From Dasypus novemcinctus (taxonomy: Eukaryota > Chordata > Mammalia > Cingulata > Dasypodidae): a stretch of 64,000 nt of DNA. The stretch spans positions 13,048,739 through 13,112,738 of the forward strand of contig NC_080701.1 of the NCBI RefSeq assembly GCF_030445035.2, given 5' to 3'. The notes beneath the pieces are model-generated. The model worked only from the letters and a program-made list of their open reading frames with translations, was not told the DNA's origin and did not search any database. This document shows positions 63,540-64,000 of this stretch, one piece after another; the first letter of the stretch is position 1, and every line of letters starts with the position of its first letter. Both the position numbers and the translations under genes were made by a program.

Positions 63540-64000
63540 GTGGAGTTCCATGGATTTCTTTTTAATTTTTTTTTGTTACCAAATATACAATCTAACATTT
63601 CCCTCTTTAAACATTAGATACATATTTCACTGCTGTTAACTGTGTTCACAGTGTTGTGCTACTATCACCACCATCCATGACCAAAACATTTCCATTATTC
63701 CGAATAAGAAGCCTGTACATTTTGAAGCTTAACCTCCCATTTCTTATCCCCACCCTGTTCCCGGGTAACTTATATTCTAGATTCTGACTCTAGGAATTTG
63801 CTTATTCTAATTGTTTCAAATCAGCAAAATCACACAGTATTTGTCCTTTTGTGTCTGGCTTATTTCAGTCAACATGATGTTTTCAAGGTTAATCCATGCT
63901 ATCATATATATCAGAACTTCATTCTTTTTTAGGGCTGAATAATATCCCATTGCATGTATATACCACATTTTATTTATCTATTCATCAGTTGATGGACACT
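63540..64000 (-). mobile_element. L1 3' end fragment, runs off the right edge
   Basis: GGCTGAATAATATCCCATTG, CATGTATATACCACATTTTA and CTATTCATCAGTTGATGGAC are the reversed L1 landmarks. Confidence 0.8.

Overview
This is vertebrate nuclear DNA from a placental mammal, almost certainly an armadillo (Dasypus or a close relative). Two things show it. First, coding exons of two mammalian genes are readable with canonical GT-AG splice sites. Second, the window is packed with tRNA-derived SINEs whose head (GGGAAGCGGACTTGGCCCA..., B box GGTTCAAACCC) and (AAATAAAT)n / CTTTAAAA tail are those of the armadillo-specific DAS-SINE family. The two genes, GTF2E2 and GSR, are neighbours on the same strand in human 8p12, and the same order and orientation (both minus) are seen here.

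Layout. 1-3.2 kb: 5' end of GTF2E2 (TFIIE beta) on the minus strand, with the first coding exon at 77-249, intron 1, and a CpG-island promoter with the inferred non-coding exon 1 around 2.78-3.1 kb. 3.2-43.6 kb: an intergenic desert about 40 kb long with no supported gene. It is made of DAS-SINEs in both orientations, MaLR/MLT1-type LTRs, other ERV LTRs, L1, L2, MIR and some unique sequence. Many elements are nested, and several have clear target-site duplications (TSDs). The best example is a MaLR-like provirus with two LTRs at 37875-41660, whose 5' LTR carries three DAS-SINEs, one of them inserted inside another. 43.6-64 kb: the 3' half of GSR (glutathione reductase) on the minus strand. Eight consecutive coding exons (exons 6-13 by human numbering) lie at 62284 down to 44211. 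They give 309 residues of uninterrupted frame, ending with the C-terminal [12 protein letters not shown]. The 5' exons, with the FAD-binding start and the redox-active disulfide, lie beyond the right edge.

Functionally the two genes are unrelated (general transcription factor; NADPH-dependent glutathione recycling) and only share a neighbourhood. I see no bacterial operon, CRISPR, phage or other novel defence-like system. The noteworthy material is the retroelement stratigraphy, a perfect match to the CTCF core motif in the intergenic region, a 22-bp flank shared by two DAS-SINEs of different subtypes, tandem repeats inside an ERV LTR, and one non-conservative substitution in GSR. Repeat family names other than DAS-SINE are assigned from memory of consensus patterns and should be read as class-level calls.
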